DNA of 64,000 nucleotides from NCBI GenBank assembly GCA_051294375.1, contig CM119263.1, positions 27,757,951-27,821,950 on the forward strand. The letters run 5' to 3'. Shown here piece after piece: positions 36,278 to 64,000 of the stretch (position 1 is its first letter; the number at the start of each line of letters is the position of its first letter). The notes under the pieces are model-generated. The model worked only from the letters and a program-made list of their open reading frames with translations. It was not told where the DNA came from and ran no database searches. A program made the translations under genes and the position numbers. Origin of the DNA: Paraspadella gotoi (Eukaryota > Chaetognatha).

Positions 36278-38678
36278 TTTCCCGCGGTTTCAACCACGAA
36301 TCACTTCCCTCGTTTTTCGCTTTTATTCGCGCGGTATTTTAAAGAAAAAAAAACTAAAGAAAGGTTTAACGAATCGAGAAAGATTACCAAGTGGAGACTG
36401 GAGAGTGGTAGGGAAGTATCAAGAGTGGTCGGGAGTTGTCGAAAGTGGCTGCGAGTCAATTAGAGTGGTAGAGAGTGCTCAAAAATGATAGAGAGTGTTC
36501 GCATCTGAATGAGAATGGTATCCCATGAACGAAAAAAAGATCAAAGCATTGGAGAGTAGTCAAGACTCAAGAGTGGTCGGAAGTCGTCTCATGTGGTCGT
36601 GATTGATCAAGAGTGTTACAGGGTGTTCACTTTCTCGAGAAAGATCGAAAAAGAATACAACCCTCCATCTTTTCGTCAACTGAATTCGGAATGAAATTAC
36701 AGCGTTCCGATTTCCATCTGAGAGTTTCAGGTTATATCGGGGGGTGGAGTGAAAGGGGCACGTGGTTTTCTTGGCTGTTAACTCTGTCGACGGAAATAAA
36801 TTGAAAAATAAACCCGACGATTCAAAGTCGATTTCGTCTTTGGGGGGGAGAGGAAGTTCTGGAAGGGGGGGTGGTCTGGAGGGTAAGGAACTCGAACGGG
36901 TGACGAGTTTCTTTTTTTTTTTAATCCCAAATAATAAATGTTATGACGACAAGTTTGAAAGGTAGATGGGCAAATAAAAAAAAAAAACTAAAACTTTCTA
37001 ATATTATTTTTTCATTTATTTGAGAGTTTTTTTTTTAAACCCATTCCAGATTGTTGATAAACTTCAGATACAAACTCTGCCATTAACGTATTTTCTTTTT
37101 TCTTGTCTTGGATTTTTTTTTCTTTTTCTCTCATTTCCGTCATTTTATAACAATCTTTCCCTTCTTTTCTCTCGATCTCATTTCCTTTCTCCTTTACTAC
37201 TTTCCCAATCTAGGGTTCCTTTTTTCCCTCCTCATTCTCCAATTTCATTTCCTCATTTCTTTTTCAGTCAATCTCCAAATTCTCTTTTTTTCTTTATTCC
37301 CTTTTCTTTCTTACCTTTCTATCCTTCACTTACCCTATCCTCCCTTCTCCTCCCACTCAAGGAAAAAAAAAGATAGAAAATTCTGCAGAAATTCCTGATC
37401 GTTGGTTCGTGATAAATTCGTCTTGTTCCATTGAAGTTCGAAGACGCTGGCTCCGGTTCTGCAATGGAACCACTCTACCGTGTTGCCTCTCACTCTCTTC
37501 CATACTTACAGTCAGGCGTTCAGCCATTCCAATTCCATCCATTCGCCTTTCCACTGAATAACTGTGTCGCTTCAGAGAGGCTCCAATGTGTTTCTGGCCC
37601 ATATACACTGTGAAACCATTTTTTTTGTCAAGTCAAAAATATTCTAAATATATTTTTAAAACTTACTAAATTATACGTAAAATGATTCAAAAAATCTGAA
37701 GACGAGTTAGTCGATTTAGATCCCAAGGAAAGGACCTTGAGATGCAAAAAATAATTTTCATACAAATGTAAAGTAAATTTGGCCATGTGAAGTCAGATAA
37801 TACTCTATTTTATAAACAAAATTAACCGTTGATGTAATATCCGCCTCATTGGTTTCTCTTTGCCATTCCTGTTTTTCTAAGACTAATGGTTTTGGAAGAA
37901 AGAAAAAAAGAAAAGCAATGAAAACGATCAAAACATTTGTTGCTTCTTTTTTTTTGGTGGTTGCAACTTGGAACTGGATTCTTTTAAGGGGGGGACGGTT
38001 TTTTGGGGGGGCGGAGTAGATGAGAATGCGCAAAGTTTCTTTTTCGTGTCAGCGATAAAATCAAAACAATGTTAAGTTATATGATTTGTTATGATGTGGA
38101 AAAAATCTATAGCGGAGAAAAAAGTCTTCCTTTTTTCTCCCGAATGGAAATTTATTGAAATGAAAATATAATTTGATTTTAGTTCATACAATAGTGTCTG
38201 TTTGAAATTTGAATAACATCTTTCACGACAGTTTTAAATTGATTCCTGAGAATATGAATTCTTTTCTCTTTCTTTCGAGACACTCTATCGTATGGTAAAA
38301 ACAACAGAATATTTTAATTTCTTTTTTTTTTTTAACAATCACTACCAGAACCAGAGCCCCAACATAACAATGGGTCCGGTTCGTTATGAAATAGTTGTTT
38401 CTGATGGCAGCAAATGCCAGCGAATGTCGGCGGACGCAAGAGAGAAAAAAAAAATCTCGATGTGGATCAGGAATTCGGGAAAATGTCACTGAAATGCCGA
38501 TGAGGAAAAAGAGAAGGAGGGAGAGAGATGGGAGAGAAATAGATGAAGGAAGAGAGGTTGGGAAAGAGATCGGGGAAAGGAATGAGGGAAGAAGATGAGA
38601 AAATGAGAAGAGAGAGAGACGTTTCAATGTATCTCTAATCTGGCATTGAGAGAGACGTTTGATTTACCTGGTATTGGG

Positions 38679-38711
<33 letters not shown>

Positions 38712-38713
38712 GA

Positions 38714-38777
<64 letters not shown>

Positions 38778-40256
38778 AGAGAGAAGAGAGAGAAAGAGAG
38801 AAAGAAAGAAAGAGAGTTTTTATCATGTTCATTCGTGAAGACGAGTGCCAATCAGGTAAGAGAACGAAGAGGAGGTAAAGAGACGTGCTTCGTATTCATT
38901 GGTATATCCGAGGTAAGTTTGAATCGAAGAGAGCCAATCAGAAGGGAGGAGGAAGAGCAGTGAGAAGCCAAAGCTTTCATTCACTTTCTCTTTAGATCTC
39001 ATAACAAAAGCGTCTCTTTACGATTCTTTGTTCTGCATTCGAAAAACTATTGTCGAAGACAATTTTAAGCATTCGTAAATATTCTCATCACAGAAATGAA
39101 ATTAATATTCTAGAATCATAAGACAAATATATTACACTAACTTGAAATCCCGATTACATCAAGATTCTATTTTGTATTCTCTCTTTTCGTTGTATTTTTA
39201 GATTTAGTGAAAAAAGAAGTTTTTATTGGCAGAAACAACAATTTTTTATTAGCTGTAAGCAGTAAGAGTCGCTGATTGAAGACTCGCTTTTTTAAAAAAA
39301 CCAATATATAAAAATTTTATAACTAAAAAAAAGTAAAAATTATTTTCTAATTACTTTAACCCCAAACCCCCCTAATTTTAATTACCCTTAACACCCTTAA
39401 ACCATCTTAAACCATCCCTAGACTCACGCTGAAACGCGCACAGATAGCGAGAGAGAGAGAGAGAGAGAGAGAAGGAGCTTTAGGATATTAACTGACCTCC
39501 CAAGAGTTCAACGAAAGGGAGAGAGAGAAAAAAAAACTTATGATTGGACATAAAGTCCATTAAGGGCGACGTTGTTTACGTGACCTCGTCGAGGTGAAGA
39601 GTAGTCGGAAAGCGGAGGAGTGCATGGTTGTGATAATGATTTGATGGTCTAGTTCGTGCCTTGGGAATGTAAAAAAAAAAACCGTTTTTTGACGAAGTGT
39701 TCTCTTTAAGTTTAAGCAGCATTGATCGTTTTTCGCAAGCCGACCCGACAAATCTGATGAAGTCATGTCGTGTATTTAAAAGAAATTATCTTTACCATTT
39801 TAACTCACGTTTTAAATTCATACATTTATGTGGCCAAAATGAGCCCACTCGCGCAGTCCATCTGCCTTTTTTATTCTCGCGTTTTACCCTTTCTCATCCC
39901 ATAAGTTTTCTTGTTTTCTGTTTTGAGCGTCGAGTTCATCCTCACATAATCAGTTTTCTTCTGTTTTTATCTGTTTTCTCCTTCCGGTTTAACCGTTTAG
40001 CGTCGCCGAGCCTGTCCCGGCGTCCCGGCGGGTCCCGCTCAACCTTGGACCCGAAATCTTTTTCGGATCTAGAACCAACCTGACCTCACCACCACTCTTT
40101 CTTCGATCTCGTTCGGTTCCTTACCTTAACCTCACCCCCTCTACCCTACCTCACTTTCTCTCTCTCTCCCCTTTGCTCCCTTATTCCCCAATTCGCGTCG
40201 GATTCGCCTCCGCCGTAAATAATGACGTCGATTCCACCCAAATTCTAGTGGAAAGC

Positions 40257-40529
40257 AGATTTGGTGCTCAGATTTGGAGGAGAAAATCGACTTTCAGATT
40301 TGGTGCTCAGATTTGGAGGAGAAAATTGACTTTCAGATTTGGTGCTCAGATTTGGAGGAGAAAATCGACTTTCAGATTTGGTGCTCAGATTTGGAGGAGA
40401 AAATCGACTTTCAGATTTGGTGCTCAGATTTGGAGGAGAAAATCGGCTTTCAGATTTGGTGCTCAGATTTGGAGGAGAAAATCGGCTTTCAGATTTGGTG
40501 CTCAGATTTGGAAGAGAGAATTGATTTGC
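40257..40529 (+). repeat. 39 bp minisatellite, about seven copies
   Basis: Near-identical units with the core AGATTTGGTGCTCAGATTTG then GAGGAGAAAATCGACTTTC. The unit itself holds two copies of CAGATTTGG 15 bp apart. Since 39 is a multiple of three, all six frames tend to stay open and give 13-residue repeats. No start context or domain supports a protein. Confidence 0.95.
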
Positions 40530-40863
40530 AGATGTACATAAACATACTTGACGATTATATATGGCGATTAGATTTTTGCTCGGAGACTCGAAAGCCAAAT
40601 TTTAATCTCAGATTTGATATTTATAAAACTTGGGTTGTGACACAGAATAGAGAAAATAGGGCCAAAAAAATTTAAAGGAAAAAATTTAAAGTAAAAAATT
40701 ATAGCGAAAGTTAGACTACAACTTAAAACACACAACGCAACTCCAAATTCAAAATCCACAACCGAATTCCTTCTCCATCATTTCTGACCGCAAATCCGGG
40801 TTTCCCTTCACTTGATTGATTGATTCGCATTACCGCCCATATTATCGCCTTTCGCTTCACTTC

Positions 40864-40908
<45 letters not shown>

Positions 40909-41684
40909 CTTCTTTGTTTAAAAGAATATTTTTATGTCGAACCCAAAGTTAGTCAAATACAGCAATCATTATTTTTACCCCTTGTTTTCCCTATTTTCGG
41001 TGAATACTAAAATAAACAGTTAAACTGCAAAAACAAAAAAAAACAAAAAAAAAAAACCTGCTGGAATGAAGAATAAACATTGGAGGAATGAAATTGACAA
41101 AAATGTCCAATGATCGGAAACCCTGTATCTTGGAACATCGACCGCGTTTCGCGAGGCCTTTGATTCACAGAAACGTGAGTTGAGTTTTGTGATTAGAAAT
41201 TTGCCACATTTTTCATAATCGCCCCGTTACTGATTCCTTTATCCCTTAACATAATTTTAACCTTCATAATATTAATAATAATAATTGATAAATATTAATA
41301 ATATCTACTCTCGTTTTAACCTAATTTTAACCCAAATCCTAATCCGTAACCCTAAATATAATCTTTAATTCTATTCTCAATCATTTTAAAGGAACATTAC
41401 CAAATACGTACAATTTTAAATTTTGTTTTTACGTCCAACGTATGTCTTTAATGAAAGACCCTATAAGCCGCTTAATCGCGAGCTCAGGTCCGTTGTTGTA
41501 TCATTTATCATTTATCATTTATCAATCAGTATCCTATTCTTTAACCCTAATTTTTAACCTAATTTTTAATCTTACACATCTGGTTTTAATCTGAAATGTG
41601 GGGCTTTTTGAAAATATAACCAAGTACTTTTTGGCTGCATTGCGAAAAATTTAATTCTCTTAGATTTCGAAAAAAAATTACAAT

Positions 41685-58024
<16,340 letters not shown>

Positions 58025-58495
58025 GTGAGTCACGGATGGTGCTGGGGTGATGGCTGGTCAGTGGTCAGTCAGTGATGGGGCTGGGGTGACGGCTGGTCAG
58101 TCAGTGATGGGGCTGGGATGATGGCTGAGGGGAGAAATCCGTCTCGTCGTTGGCTCATGTGTATAATGAGGATCCAGAATTGGAGAGAAAGAATTAACGA
58201 GTTTAAAGATGACATGTCAGAATTTCACAAACATTATGTGACACAAAACAACCGTTAGGTTTAAAATTAAAGTACTTATATACTAGTTTCAAAGCTCACA
58301 GTATCTCAAAATCATCCCCTTCGAAGTTGAAGTCGTCAAGAATAATCCTCCCGTTCCGCTCCCGTGTGTGACTCAAAAGAAATAATAAATAAATGATGAA
58401 AAAATTATCATATAAAATCGATTTATTTCGCCACCGATTTCGCCGCTGCCGACCGCCCACCCGCTGTGTCTCCCACGCCGCAATTTTATATCAAA

Positions 58496-58532
<37 letters not shown>

Positions 58533-58659
58533 CAGTTTATATCCAGAAAAAGGATGTTTTTCGAAGAATTAATTTTTAATATGATATATATAATAATATA
58601 ATAATAACAAATAATAAGTGGAACATGATCGTTTTTTTTTTTTTCTTGTGCCAGTTTTT
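58025..58659 (+). other. Intronic sequence after exon 13
   Basis: Starts with three degenerate copies of a roughly 36 bp GGCTGGTCAGTCAGTGATGG repeat next to the donor, then AT-rich DNA and a CT tract (58497-58530). No exon is visible. Confidence 0.6.
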
Positions 58660-59435
58660 TTTTCCATGAATAAAAACGGCTACACCGAATAATACAACTT
58701 CAAACAAAATAGAAATTTCAGTCAAATAAGATAGAATTAAAAAAAAAAGAACATCTATCTTTATCTCATTGCGTATCTCTTCTCTGCTTTCCCTCTCTTC
58801 CTTTCTCTTTCACTTATTCACCTCTCACGCCCACATTCTCTTTCCACTTTTTAGTCTCTCTCTCTCTTCTCTCTCTCTCTCTTCTCTCTCTCTCTTTCTC
58901 TACTCTCTCTCTTCTCTCTCTCTCCTCTCTCTCTCTCTTCTCTCATCTCCACCGTCTAACCCAGGCCAGGTTGTCAACCAACAAAAAGGACAACATTGTT
59001 AGAATATCTAATGATTTTCGGGCACTGGCGCGCCGAGGATCGCTACCGCGGAGGGGCGCTCCGCACAGGATGCGCTTCGCGGGAGGGGCGCTTTCGCAGA
59101 GCGGGCGTTCCCTGGAGGGTCGCTCCGCAGAGGGTCGCTGCGCAGGAGGGGCGAAAAATTTATGAAGTGTCTTCTTTTTCTCTCTCTCCCGCGCGCGTAT
59201 CTCCCGCCGGGAGAGAAACGAGGTGGGAGAAACGAACAAAAGAACACCTTAGATGGAGGAGGAGGAGGAGGAGAAGGTGGAGGAAGAGGGAAGGTTTAGG
59301 AAGAGGAGGAGGAGGATGGAAAAATAGAGAAGGAAAAAAAAAAAGCGCAAAAGAAAAGTAAGAGGAGAATAACGATGAAACGAATGTTTCAAGTCGTATT
59401 TGACAGAATTTGCGTTACTATCGTCACGTAATATT
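58660..59435 (+). repeat. Left arm of a gap-centred palindrome
   Basis: The reverse complement of this arm makes up 59461-60124, with few differences and about 50-100 bp missing near the gap on the right. It includes a CT-rich part (58855-58944), a GC-rich array of GCGCTTCGCGGGAGGGGCG-type units (59030-59155) and a GGA tract (59253-59320). Confidence 0.9.
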
Positions 59436-59460
59436 NNNNNNNNNNNNNNNNNNNNNNNNN
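59436..59460. other. Assembly gap at palindrome centre (25 N)
   Basis: Placed exactly between the two arms. Confidence 0.95.
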
Positions 59461-60124
59461 TCTTCTTATTCTCCTCCTCCTCCTCTTCCTAAACCTCCTC
59501 TTCCTCCACCTTCTCCTCCTCCTCCTCCTCCATCTAAGGTGTTCTTTTGTTCGTTTCTCCCACCTCGTTTCTCTCCCGGCGGAGATACGCGCGCGGGAGA
59601 GAGAGAAAAAGAAGACACTTCATAAATTTTTCGCCCTCTGCGCAGCGACCCTCTGCGGAGCGACCCTCCAGGGAACGCCCCTCTGCGAAGCGCCCCTCCG
59701 CGAAGCGCATCCTGTGCGGAGCGCCCCTCCGCGGAGCGATCCTCGGCGGCGCCAGTGCCCGAAAATCATTAGATATTCTAACAATGTTGTCCTTTTTGTT
59801 GGTTGACAACCTGGCCTGGGTTAGACGGTGGAGATGAGAGAAGAGAGAGAGAGAGGAGAGAGAGAGAAGAGAGAGAGTAGAGAAAGAGAGAGAGAGAAGA
59901 GAGAGAGAGAGAAGAGAGAGAGAGACTAAAAAGTGGAAAGAGAATGTGGGCGTGAGAGGTGAATAAGTGAAAGAGAAAGGAAGAGAGGGAAAGCAGAGAA
60001 GAGATACGCAATGAGATAAAGATAGATGTTCTTTTTTTTTAATTCTATCTTTATTTGACTTGAATTTCTATTTTGTTTGAAGTTGTATATTCGGTGTAGC
60101 CGTTTTTATTCATGGAAAAAAAAA
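59461..60124 (-). repeat. Right arm of the gap-centred palindrome
   Basis: Mirror of 58660-59435. In the GC-rich array the arms differ in unit length by one or a few bases. The arm stops at the next gap, where the left arm has the poly-T and CCATGAATAAAAACGG words. Confidence 0.9.
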
Positions 60125-60149
60125 NNNNNNNNNNNNNNNNNNNNNNNNN
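60125..60149. other. Assembly gap (25 N)
   Basis: Separates the palindrome from the inverted IR25a-like copy. Confidence 0.95.
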
Positions 60150-61816
60150 AGTAATGTCCGACCGAGATCTACCACGGCTAACACTAAAAATCAATTGAAC
60201 TTTGTTGCGTAATCCGGCCAATGATTACACGGACTATTGGGTGCAGCCCGAAATGGATGTCGGCACCGCTGCGCGAAGGGGAGAGGGCATAAGGCGAATG
60301 TGTTAAGAATAGGCAGGAAGAAACCAACTTTGAGACTGCTCAGGCCAGATAAATATAAAATAATATATTAACAAGTACTAAAAATTATATAATCAGGGCT
60401 TGCACTAAACTATTATGCCACAGGTTATTGAGGAAATGTCCAAATAAAATTCGCAGTGAAAACGTGACTTTTACCTTGATGGAAAAGAAATGAGTATGCA
60501 TAGTGTTCTTAAATAATTTCTTTCTGATGAGTGTAAATGCTAGTCTTTCTGACTAGAGCGCGATCTGTATACCTCGTCAAAGAGATATAAAGTTTTAATA
60601 AAAAAAGATACAATAAACTGAACAATTCAATGACAAAAATAATACAACGACAACCTTGAGAGACAGGCATCGACTGACGTCGGTTCTATTGAGCTTTGAC
60701 CTATCCGTTCCAGCCTCCAGCTAACAACGAACTGAACCGAACAACGATAAGAGATCACCAGCGGGTGCGGAGGGCGAAGTTCCACTCCACTTCCAGGCTT
60801 CATCCCCCAACTCACCTCGCAAATGCCTCGCCGTCATGGTGAGTTCGACGCAGCTAACCGTCGTAGGAACGGCCTTGTCTTGGCGTGGACTTGTTATGAA
60901 GACAAAAGAGGGTGGGTTCCTGCGGGTGGTTGGTTGAAAGCAGGAGGGTGAGAGGAAGGGGGGGTTTTGGAGAGAAATATGTGCGAAAGAAAATTAACTT
61001 TGATGTGTATGGATTTTTTCTTGTTTCTTTATGTTATCTCTCTCTTTCTTCTTTTAAATTTGTCTCTTTCTTTCTCTTTCTTTATCTTATATTTCTTTTC
61101 ATTATTTTCTTTCTTTTTCTTCTTTTTCCCTTTTTCTTTCTTTCTTTCTTTCTTCTTCTTCTTTCTTTCTTTCTTTCTTGTTCTGTTCTTTCTTTTCTGT
61201 GACCTTTCTTCTTTTATAATGTTATCTTTGCTCTTACTCAATTCTTTTTCTCAATCTCTCTTTCCCTCCCGACGCTGTCCCACCCTAACCCATTGTTCCC
61301 TCTCCAATTTCACTCCCCACTGCCCTAACCCTCGATAGTTGATGGAACCCTGTCAGACCTTCTTGGATTGACCCGCGCCAGGGTTGCGGGCTCGAAGAAG
61401 GAGTTGAGGCCTGAACGGCGGCGTCGACCAGTTGCGACATAATCTTGAGACATCAACGACGAGCGCCGTTTCGTAATAGACATGAACACAATGGACATCG
61501 AGAAGCGGCCGCCGCCGAGAAAGCATGTGGCATTACGCTCAAACTGCCCAAAGACGCCGTCGGAATGGGTAAAACAGACTTGTTGAGGGGCGGGATTGCA
61601 AGGATGACGGGCGGAAGGATTCGGAATCGTTTGTGAGGGAAGGGCTGGACTCGGTTGAAAGCGTGAAAAAGACGAGGGAAAAAAAGAGGAAATCACAATA
61701 GATTGGTCAGTCTTTGAATTCCAATTTCGGAAGAGCTCACCACTATGGTTCATTATACTGTTTATATCAGGTTGTTTTCCTCATTTTTGCCTTTCAAATT
61801 TCTTCTCAAACTCCCC

Positions 61817-61847
<31 letters not shown>

Positions 61848-62830
61848 CTCTGACTCACAGATTTGATCGTTCCTTGATTGCGTCTTCGATGACGTCAGGG
61901 CCAGCTCTCCGCTCAGGGTTCAAAGGCTCTCAAAGCGAGCTGTTGTAGCGGTGCTTGCTTCCACGAGCCACTCGATCAACGCACTCGAACGCATATCCGC
62001 CAAACATCACCAAGTTGTCGCAATTAGAGAACGCGGCTGCCAACTGGAAGAAATTGATGATTCATTTATTTATTTAGTTTTGAAAATCTATATAAATCAA
62101 TTACAATATTCGTTAAATCCATGTATTGTTATTTCTCCTATTGTGTATCTTTGATATATTATTTATATTATATTTTATACAATAGATCAAAACATTGTTT
62201 AAAATCCTTTCTTTCAAATCACTATAATTATCAAAATTCTATAATCACTTACATATTGTTACCTATAAAAATTACTCTGAGATACCATTGTTTATAATAC
62301 AAATCTAATTATTCATGTTACTTTCATTCAAGTTAATATATTACATATATCTTCATCAATCCACCAACTATTTATTACATTCAATAAGACTCTAATTCCT
62401 TACATCAATCTCAGTTAATTGAATTCGAATACGACACCTATCACTACCCATTCTCCCGAGATCCGACTACGGCATTTCCAAATTCATCCACCTTCGCACG
62501 ACTCTCCGGAAACCGCCGCCAGCACGAGTATTTCCTTTGAGTCCCCTGACATTATGAAGATTGCAGTGGTGCTCCTTCGTAAATACGTCGATAGAAACAA
62601 GTGGCTTACTCCGCTTAACAAGCTCTTCGCACTTCTGGAACTCGACCGTTGTGCGCCTGGATATTCCAAATATGTACAATAAACCATCTAACCATCAATT
62701 CACAAAGATATTATGCAATATATCTTTGTATGTGAACATTACTAAAAACTTGATTAACTTTGCTCGGGAAAAGTTCTCACATATCAAGGTAACTAGGTCT
62801 GCGTCTCTTTTTTACATCAACTGGAGAAAT
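60150..62830 (-). pseudogene. Inverted, indel-rich copy of IR25a exons 10 to 6
   Basis: Read on the minus strand, this tract follows 52.96-55.26 kb in order: exon 6-like (about 62503-62675), exon 7-like (61862-62040), exon 8-like (61331-61570), exon 9-like (60680-60920), exon 10-like (60150-60275), with the introns between. GNWSAA-, VFGQ-, FEP- and CVEL-type remnants occur in shifted frames. Differences are dominated by insertions and deletions, roughly one every 5-10 bases, in exons and introns alike. That is the profile of an uncorrected long read, not of a gene decaying under past selection. The TTTC tract (61040-61200) mirrors the GAAA tract of intron 8. Confidence 0.8.
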
Positions 62831-64000
62831 CTAAGTTCGATTCTTGTCTCTTCTCCGTGCTCTGCTCTCGGCGTCCCACCCTCCATCTCTCCTTCCTCTA
62901 TCGCCTCAGGTCGATCGCTGTACTTATAACCGCTACCCTGCGAGCTCCTGTGTGTGTTGTGTGGGTTAGTCTCCCGATAGTTCTCATTATAGGATGTTCC
63001 TCAGACCTCATCACTTCCAAGGATCTATTCAATGCTTATGACTCATATTGTATATGATACGTTAAATCCTGAATAAAATTCTCCCTGCTTACAGTCGTGA
63101 TCTATCAGTCCTATAATCTCACTATACAAGTGCTCTCTTGTACAGCAATCAGTCCCTTCACTGCCGTGACCTCGTCTCTCTCTCTCAGAGCCTGTCTCTT
63201 CTCGTTTCTCGTGGCATCCTATCCTCTCCATAGAAAGAGTGTGTGACGCAACCAACGAACTCGTGTCGTGAGCCTCTTTCCCGAGTCCTTCTCCATATGC
63301 TATAGGAACTCACTGCAAAAATCCATTCGCTCGCCCCCTGAGCGCGAGTGAGTGAAGAGAAGGCGGTCGAAATTATCACAGTTTAAACCAAACTCTCTCT
63401 AGTCGTGTTGCCGAACGGCGTCTGATTCTCCGCTGGCTTAGCTCGAGTATAGTCTCTCTCACGTGTAAATAAGCAGCTATAAATGCATACGGTAGTACTG
63501 CCGGTCCACACTTGATGTGGATCGTTCGTCTGAACTCGATTGCAATCCATGTGCGATCGTTAAACAAATGGTTTGCTAATAAACCCATCCACGCAAAATG
63601 ACGAGCAGACCTCGCGAGTATGATTCGTAGACTACATGTGAACGACTTGGTCTCTCCTAATGTTCCCTGGCTCCTCAGGTGATTATAGAACCAGATTTCC
63701 GTCTATCCAAAAGTTAGTATGTGAGGCACACTCGGAACACGAACCCAAACAAAAACGATGATGGACAGTATCCCGCCAATAACAGATTAACAGATTGAAT
63801 CGAGATTGGATATTTCGAAGACGTCTATGTATGCAAATAAAGAAAGAAACGAAATAAAATAAACACAGCGCCGCCCAGAAGAGAGAGATACGAAAAAATT
63901 GCCCGGTCTCGAACCTCCTATATCGTCCCGAACTGGAAACCAGTAATAGTTAAATAGTCTCTCTTCATCTACATGCTCTCATGCGTCTCTCTCCTTTCTC
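62831..64000. other. Noisy end of the window
   Basis: Weak inverted similarity to the 52.6-52.9 kb part of intron 5 may continue to about 63190. Beyond that I cannot align it to other parts of the window. No exon of IR25a or of another gene is recognisable. Short open frames on both strands show no domain. Confidence 0.4.

Noticed and set aside
40257-40529. CRISPR-like appearance of regularly spaced repeats
   Set aside because: There are no unique spacers between the units, and the host is a eukaryote; it is a minisatellite.
58996-59361. GC-rich ORF of 121 codons within the palindrome, also present inverted
   Set aside because: It follows a short GC-rich tandem array and a GGA tract; no domain, and the mirrored copy is open in a different length.
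61325-61753. Minus-strand 142-codon ORF resembling IR25a exon 8
   Set aside because: Not an independent gene: it is a chance-open reading through the indel-rich inverted copy of 53.9-54.2 kb.

Overview
The window is eukaryotic, animal genomic DNA: genes are split by GT/AG introns, exons are GC-rich in AT-rich surroundings, and non-coding DNA is packed with simple repeats, almost all AG/CT dinucleotides (tracts up to about 130 bp) with some GTC/CAT and AAT trinucleotides. The one well-supported gene is an ionotropic receptor of the IR25a type, a family known from protostomes. A protostome invertebrate, plausibly an arthropod, fits best. The species cannot be named from the sequence. Five runs of N (10 or 25 bases), several gap-centred inversions and frame-breaking indels show that this is a scaffold of uneven quality, probably from long reads.

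Layout. 1-4045 is a very large inverted repeat (two arms of about 1.3 kb around a 1.45 kb spacer). About 320 bp of the spacer recurs directly at 9118-9434. At 7537-8816 lie GC-rich exons that read as a PB1 domain and a ZZ zinc finger, the architecture of the autophagy receptor p62/SQSTM1, but every exon is broken by small indels. An array of about 60 bp units (6944-7385) sits just before it. 9.5-41.6 kb holds no gene I can support. It contains microsatellites, minisatellites, a Tc1/mariner-like MITE (15494-16101), a hAT-like long-inverted-repeat MITE with a perfect 8 bp target duplication (25123-25740), smaller hairpins, a tRNA-derived SINE fragment, a three-copy dispersed repeat, and a CTCF-like plus a YY1-like motif near 33.4 kb.

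41.7-58.0 kb carries the IR25a-like gene on the + strand: 13 exons with consistent splice phases, giving a signal-peptide-like start, the amino-terminal domain, the first ligand-binding half, the first membrane segment and the start of the pore region. The pore, the remaining membrane segments and the second ligand-binding half are missing. Where they should follow, the scaffold turns into a gap-centred palindrome (58660-60124) and then an inverted, indel-rich copy of IR25a exons 10 to 6 (about 60150 to at least 62830). These look like assembly or read artefacts, though a real rearrangement is not excluded.

Nothing here looks like a new multi-gene system. The most original signals are structural: tandem arrays built from splice-junction sequence (the exon 3 acceptor of IR25a is repeated upstream about five times), the intact hAT-like foldback element, and the broken p62-like gene.
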